From JBOFDK01 sp051650305 (GTDB taxonomy: Bacteria; Bacillota; Clostridia; Lachnospirales; Cellulosilyticaceae), in assembly GCA_051650305.1 (NCBI GenBank), contig JBOFIT010000012.1, positions 1 to 63,761 on the forward strand: a stretch of 63,761 bases of DNA. Reading direction: 5' to 3'. Within the stretch, counting starts at the first letter, position 1. Each line of letters starts with the position of its first letter. Shown here one piece after another: positions 60,995-63,761 of this stretch. The position numbers and the translations under genes were made by a program. A model generated the notes under the pieces. The model was given only the letters and a program-made list of their open reading frames with translations, was not told the origin of the DNA and did no database searches.

Positions 60995-61369
60995 CTATAC
61001 CTCCTCGTATAATAACTCTAATCGACTGATAAGTTCTTCCATTGTCAAATCAATGGCTTTCGCATCCTTTACGATACCTTCTAGCTTTTCTTCAATCTGA
61101 CTAAGCCTTGCTTCTCTCAGCCTTTCTTTGTTTGTTCCTGATACATAAGTTCCCTTACCAGGTATGGTGGTGACATACCCTTCCGTTTCCAAGTCCTCAT
61201 AAGCACGCTTGACGGTGATGATGCTTACCTGTAATTCTTTCGCCAACATACGAATCGATGGTAACGGCTCATCTGGCTTTAATTCATCCTGCAAGATAGC
61301 CTGCTTAATCTGACTTACGAGTTGCTCATATAGCGGGATGCTACTGTTATTGGCTATAATAATGTCCAT
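60995..61369 (-). CDS. GntR family regulator, YtrA subfamily
   Basis: 124 residues: a winged helix (PLYEQLVSQIKQAILQDELK, LPSIRMLAKELQVSIITVKR, GYVTTIPGKGTYVS) plus a short helical dimerisation tail, the YtrA layout. First gene of the three-gene operon. A perfect palindrome lies between the promoter and the gene, so it most likely represses its own operon until cell-wall or antibiotic stress. Confidence 0.9.
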   Translation of the reverse strand: MDIIIANNSSIPLYEQLVSQIKQAILQDELKPDEPLPSIRMLAKELQVSIITVKRAYEDLETEGYVTTIPGKGTYVSGTNKERLREARLSQIEEKLEGIVKDAKAIDLTMEELISRLELLYEEV

Positions 61370-61452
61370 TCCCTTATCTCCTCTTCTCTCCCTGTATCTA
61401 TGTGCTTATTTCTTGTTTATAATCTAAGTATATGCACTCCGTATATAAACTG

Positions 61453-61501
61453 TGTATATAATCTATATACAGATAATAACTCTATACACACCTGTTGTCA
61501 A
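61453..61501 (-). promoter_or_regulatory. Promoter and YtrA-type operator
   Basis: On the minus strand TTGACA (61496-61501), 17 bp and TATTAT (61473-61478) form the promoter. Directly after it, TGTATATA-GAT-TATATACA (61453-61471) is a perfect 8-3-8 inverted repeat at the start site. The position suits autorepression by the YtrA-type regulator. Confidence 0.7.
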
Positions 61502-61514
61502 TACTTTTTAAAAA

Positions 61515-61547
61515 ATAAAAAAGTACCTTCTTTCAAAGGTACTTTTT
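61515..61547 (-). terminator. Terminator after the thioredoxin gene
   Basis: On the minus strand AAAAAGTACCTT and AAGGTACTTTTT with a 6-base loop and T tract. Confidence 0.85.
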
Positions 61548-61552
61548 CATCT

Positions 61553-61867
61553 TTATAGGCCTAACATTGCTTTTAATTCTTGCTTACTTCTAGCGCCAAC
61601 TTTCATATCTGTGAGTTGCCCATTATTGACTACTGCTAAAGTAGGGATACTCATAACTTTAAATTTAGATGCAAGTTCTGGTTGCTCATCGATATTGACT
61701 TTTGCGATTTTAGCCTTTCCACCTACCTCACTGCTTAATGCATCAATAATAGGTGATACCATGCGGCAAGGTCCACACCAAGGTGCCCAAAAATCTAGTA
61801 ATACTGGCACCTCAGATGCCATAATTTCTTCTTCAAAATTTTGTTTGGTAATAACGACTGGTTTCAT
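61553..61867 (-). CDS. trxA: Thioredoxin
   Basis: 104 residues from MKPVVITKQNFEEEIMASEV; GGAG lies 9 bp before this ATG, while a TTG three codons earlier is too close to it. The redox site is FWAPWCGPCRMV, and the cis-proline loop is MSIPTLAVV. It is the usual cytoplasmic disulfide reductase. A TATACT -10 is at 61912-61917, with a palindrome further upstream. Confidence 0.96.
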   Translation of the reverse strand: MKPVVITKQNFEEEIMASEVPVLLDFWAPWCGPCRMVSPIIDALSSEVGGKAKIAKVNIDEQPELASKFKVMSIPTLAVVNNGQLTDMKVGARSKQELKAMLGL

Positions 61868-61911
61868 AAAATCCAACTCCTTTAGATAAGTTTTATTTGT
61901 TTTATGATTAC

Positions 61912-61954
61912 AGTATATTCCAGTCGTGCCACAATGTATGTGATTTAATCACAT
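61912..61954 (-). promoter_or_regulatory. trxA promoter with perfect palindrome
   Basis: TATACT (61912-61917, minus strand) is the -10; no standard -35 is seen. ATGTGATT-T-AATCACAT (61938-61954) is a perfect 8-1-8 inverted repeat centred about 41 bp before the expected start, the usual place for a class II activator site. The core TGTGA-N5-TCACA resembles CRP/FNR-family sites but is one base short of their N6 spacing. It overlaps the 3' end of the upstream gene. Confidence 0.4.
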
Positions 61955-62655
61955 TCATTTTCTAAGTGTTTATCATCTTCGATTTGACGGTATTCAATCA
62001 TCCTACTTTTAAATAATTCATGGTTGCTTGGCGGGGTATACGTAATGCTGTTTGCCCCAGCACGTATGGTTTCTAGTATACTTTCTCTGGTCGGCCCACC
62101 TGTGGCAATAATCGGAAGCTGTGGATAACGCTCACGTATTTTACGTACAATACTTGCAGTCTTACTGCCACCACTTACATTGACAATATCAACCCCTGCT
62201 TGGATTTTTTCCTCGATGTCTGTATGCTCGCTGACAACAGTAATAATAACCGGGATATCAATATGCTCCTTCACATAACTGATGGTTTCAAGAGTTGTAG
62301 GCGCATTAAGCACCACGCCAATGGCTCCTTGAAACTCTGCATGAAGGGCGATATTCGCCGAACGTGTACCATGGGTAATGCCACCGCCTACCCCACAAAC
62401 AACAGGAATATCTGATACAGATAGTAGCGCCTGTGTGATGGCTGGATGAGGTGTAAAAGGATACACCGCTATAACTGCATCTGCATTAGTGTTTTTAATG
62501 ATGGCTACATCCGTTGTAAAAATAAAGGATTTGATGCGCTTGCCAAAGATACGAATCCCACTACAATCTGAGATTTCTTGGGGTACCTTTACGAAGTTCC
62601 TTCTTAAGTTTCCTGTTATTTCTGGTACAAATTTAGTTGTGTTAACCTGTGTCAT
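61945..62655 (-). CDS. TIM-barrel protein of unknown function
   Basis: 236 residues. The phosphate-binding TIM-barrel pattern is visible: VIAVYPFTPHPAI, VVCGVGGGITHGTRSAN, GVDIVNVSGGSKTASI and PIIATGGPTRESILETIRAG. This recalls NanE, ThiG or nitronate monooxygenase-like barrels, without the diagnostic residues of any one. There is no signal peptide. It is conserved-looking and monocistronic or linked to dut. The enzymatic activity is unassigned. Confidence 0.65.
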   Translation of the reverse strand: MTQVNTTKFVPEITGNLRRNFVKVPQEISDCSGIRIFGKRIKSFIFTTDVAIIKNTNADAVIAVYPFTPHPAITQALLSVSDIPVVCGVGGGITHGTRSANIALHAEFQGAIGVVLNAPTTLETISYVKEHIDIPVIITVVSEHTDIEEKIQAGVDIVNVSGGSKTASIVRKIRERYPQLPIIATGGPTRESILETIRAGANSITYTPPSNHELFKSRMIEYRQIEDDKHLENECD

Positions 62656-62738
62656 GATATCTCCTTATCTAGTCCGTTATTTTGTCTATGTAATTCTTTG
62701 ATAGTTTTCACATCAACCTTTGATTTTATCCCTACAAA

Positions 62739-62767
62739 CAAAAAACATCCGACGCCGGATGCTTTTT
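62739..62767 (-). terminator. Terminator after dut
   Basis: On the minus strand AAAAGCATCCG and CGGATGTTTT with a GCGT loop, then T residues. Confidence 0.85.
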
Positions 62768-62779
62768 GCTTGAGACTTT

Positions 62780-63277
62780 CTATTTTCCTGATGAACCTAA
62801 ACTACCTGTTCCTCTTTCAGAGCTGAAGTTTAAAAGCTCTTCATAGCTTATTTCTGTTGTTTGAAGCTTTGGTACTTCAACCATGATACATTGGCTAATG
62901 GCTTTTTCATAAGGATAAAGAATATGCTCACCTAATGCCTCTACACCCGTTGCCTGCTCTTTTGCGATTACAACTGGTGTTACATTATGATTGGTTACTG
63001 GTACGAACCACTCACCACGGTACCCCGAATCGACCACTCCTGCGCGCTGTCCGATTCCTTTGCTACCGTTAGAACCACGTTCTTTAAGAATGGCTACATA
63101 ATCCGCTGAAAACGCTGATGCAAGCCCTGTTGGAATCATTTTTGTTTCATGTGGTTGGATGACGATATAATCTTCGTCAAAGCAAGCATAAATATCAAAA
63201 GCACCATCTTCCATACGCTTTGATGGAATGATTGCCTTTTCTTTTATCTTTGCAAAATAGATTGTTTGATTGTTCAT
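62780..63277 (-). CDS. dut: dUTP diphosphatase (dUTPase)
   Basis: 165 residues. Trimeric dUTPase motifs in order: MEDGAFDIYA (motif 1), KERGSNGSKGI (2), AGVVDSGYRGEW (3), ISQCIMVEV (4) and RGTGSLGSSGK (5). It removes dUTP and supplies dUMP. It follows the second nrdG with 22 bp spacing, suggesting a dNTP-supply operon, and complements ung elsewhere in the window. Confidence 0.94.
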   Translation of the reverse strand: MNNQTIYFAKIKEKAIIPSKRMEDGAFDIYACFDEDYIVIQPHETKMIPTGLASAFSADYVAILKERGSNGSKGIGQRAGVVDSGYRGEWFVPVTNHNVTPVVIAKEQATGVEALGEHILYPYEKAISQCIMVEVPKLQTTEISYEELLNFSSERGTGSLGSSGK

Positions 63278-63299
63278 CTTATGTGCTCTCTTTCTTTTT

Positions 63300-63761
63300 C
63301 TAAAGCTTTTCCTTTTCTAAAGATGGAAGCCATACAGCTTCTTTCTTTTCTAAAGATGCCTTGGCATCCAGTATACGCTGGTTACTACTTCCTCTAAAAG
63401 CAAGTCTTACATCCTTTAGTTTCTCTACAAAAGGTCCATCTACCAACACATCACATTGTTGTAAGATAGCTAGTCTTTTTTCATTTCTGATGATTTGTTC
63501 AAAAGTATAACCCGAATACACCCATATACTCATCGATGTTTCTTCCTTGATGCGTTTCAAAAGGTTTACCAAATCATCATCTTGTATTTGATCCATCGGT
63601 TCACCACCGAGTATGGATACACCATGTACATTGGGATTATTGATATAGCCCATAAACACTTCTTCCTGAGCCTTATCCCACTTGGTCCCGTACGCAAAGT
63701 CTTTATAGTCCTTATTAAAGCATCCTTCACACTGATGTGTACAGCCTGATACAAACAACGT
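63300..63761 (-). CDS. nrdG: NrdG-like radical SAM activating protein, second copy (partial)
   Basis: About 154 residues are visible; the N-terminus lies beyond the right edge, so the true start is not seen. TLFVSGCTHQCEGCFNKDY has the CxxxCxxC cluster motif; SILGGEPMDQ is the SAM-binding segment; and RGSSNQRILDAK matches the C-terminal motif of the first NrdG. It is clearly a class III reductase activase. An nrdD paralogue probably lies just upstream outside the window. Its cysteines are intact, so it is not a pseudogene. Confidence 0.88.
   Translation of the reverse strand, partial: TLFVSGCTHQCEGCFNKDYKDFAYGTKWDKAQEEVFMGYINNPNVHGVSILGGEPMDQIQDDDLVNLLKRIKEETSMSIWVYSGYTFEQIIRNEKRLAILQQCDVLVDGPFVEKLKDVRLAFRGSSNQRILDAKASLEKKEAVWLPSLEKEKL

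Noticed and set aside
61938..61954. Classical CRP site
   Set aside because: Half sites fit, but the spacer is five bases rather than six; kept only as an unassigned palindrome.
63300..63761. Second nrdG as a truncated pseudogene
   Set aside because: Truncation is only the window edge; the cysteine cluster and reading frame are intact.
1..63761. CRISPR arrays, insertion sequences, tRNA or rRNA genes
   Set aside because: No regular spaced repeats, transposase genes, or tRNA/rRNA sequence patterns were noticed on reading either strand.

Overview
The window reads as chromosome of an AT-rich, endospore-forming member of the Clostridia. The evidence is the spoIIAA-spoIIAB-sigF operon, a spoVAA-AB-AC-AD-AE operon, anaerobic ribonucleotide reductase genes, small clostridial families such as DUF4250, and strong AGGAGG-type ribosome sites. 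Overall content resembles Lachnospirales/Cellulosilyticum-like genomes, but that placement is inference from gene content. Most genes lie on the minus strand. I saw no rRNA, tRNA, CRISPR array, insertion sequence or prophage.

Layout. 1-3.9 kb (minus): an operon for a MacB/LolD-type ABC system (ATPase, surface CARDB-like protein, permease cut by the window edge). 4-9.2 kb (minus): three tandem subtilisin-like S8 proteases resembling clostridial Csp germination proteases, all with intact catalytic triads. 9.3-10.9 kb: alpha/beta hydrolase and DnaQ-like exonuclease. 11-13.8 kb (plus): nrdDG behind a promoter with two NrdR-like boxes. 13.8-26 kb: mixed housekeeping and regulatory genes (asnA, GntR, TetR, ung, YitT, GIY-YIG, a P-loop protein behind a sigma-E-like promoter, DUF4340, a Fur/PerR regulator, then a GGDEF-Lrp-aminotransferase operon). 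26.1-29 kb: spoVA operon behind a sigma-G/F-like promoter. 29.1-38.4 kb: purine operon purL-E-C-F-M-N-D. 38.7-40.3 kb: spoIIA operon. 40.4-48 kb: TPR protein, orphan CadC-like repressor, two ATP-grasp ligases, an acidic membrane protein, a 2-hydroxyacid dehydrogenase and a Tim44-like/SPFH pair. 48-54 kb: M29 aminopeptidase, two-component system, small HTH protein and FtsH. Upstream of ftsH lies a short structured transcript with C-rich single-stranded segments and a terminator, either a small RNA or an attenuating leader. 54.3-58.2 kb: bactofilin plus M23 peptidase, then clpS-clpA. 58.4-63.8 kb: DegV, a YtrA-type regulator with its ABC transporter, thioredoxin, a TIM-barrel protein, dUTPase and a second nrdG cut by the window edge.

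How the parts fit. Three blocks concern sporulation and germination: the forespore sigma-F switch, the SpoVA dipicolinate channel, and probably the S8 trio. In Bacillus subtilis spoVA directly follows sigF; here a complete 9.3-kb purine operon sits between them. Nucleotide supply is another theme (nrdDG, a second nrdG, dut, ung, pur). Protein quality control is represented by FtsH and a ClpS-ClpA pair. Many convergent genes share bidirectional terminators that overlap their stop codons, so the region is compact. The less explained items are the RNA upstream of ftsH, the ATP-grasp pair, the sigma-E-promoted P-loop protein and several small conserved-looking hypothetical proteins.
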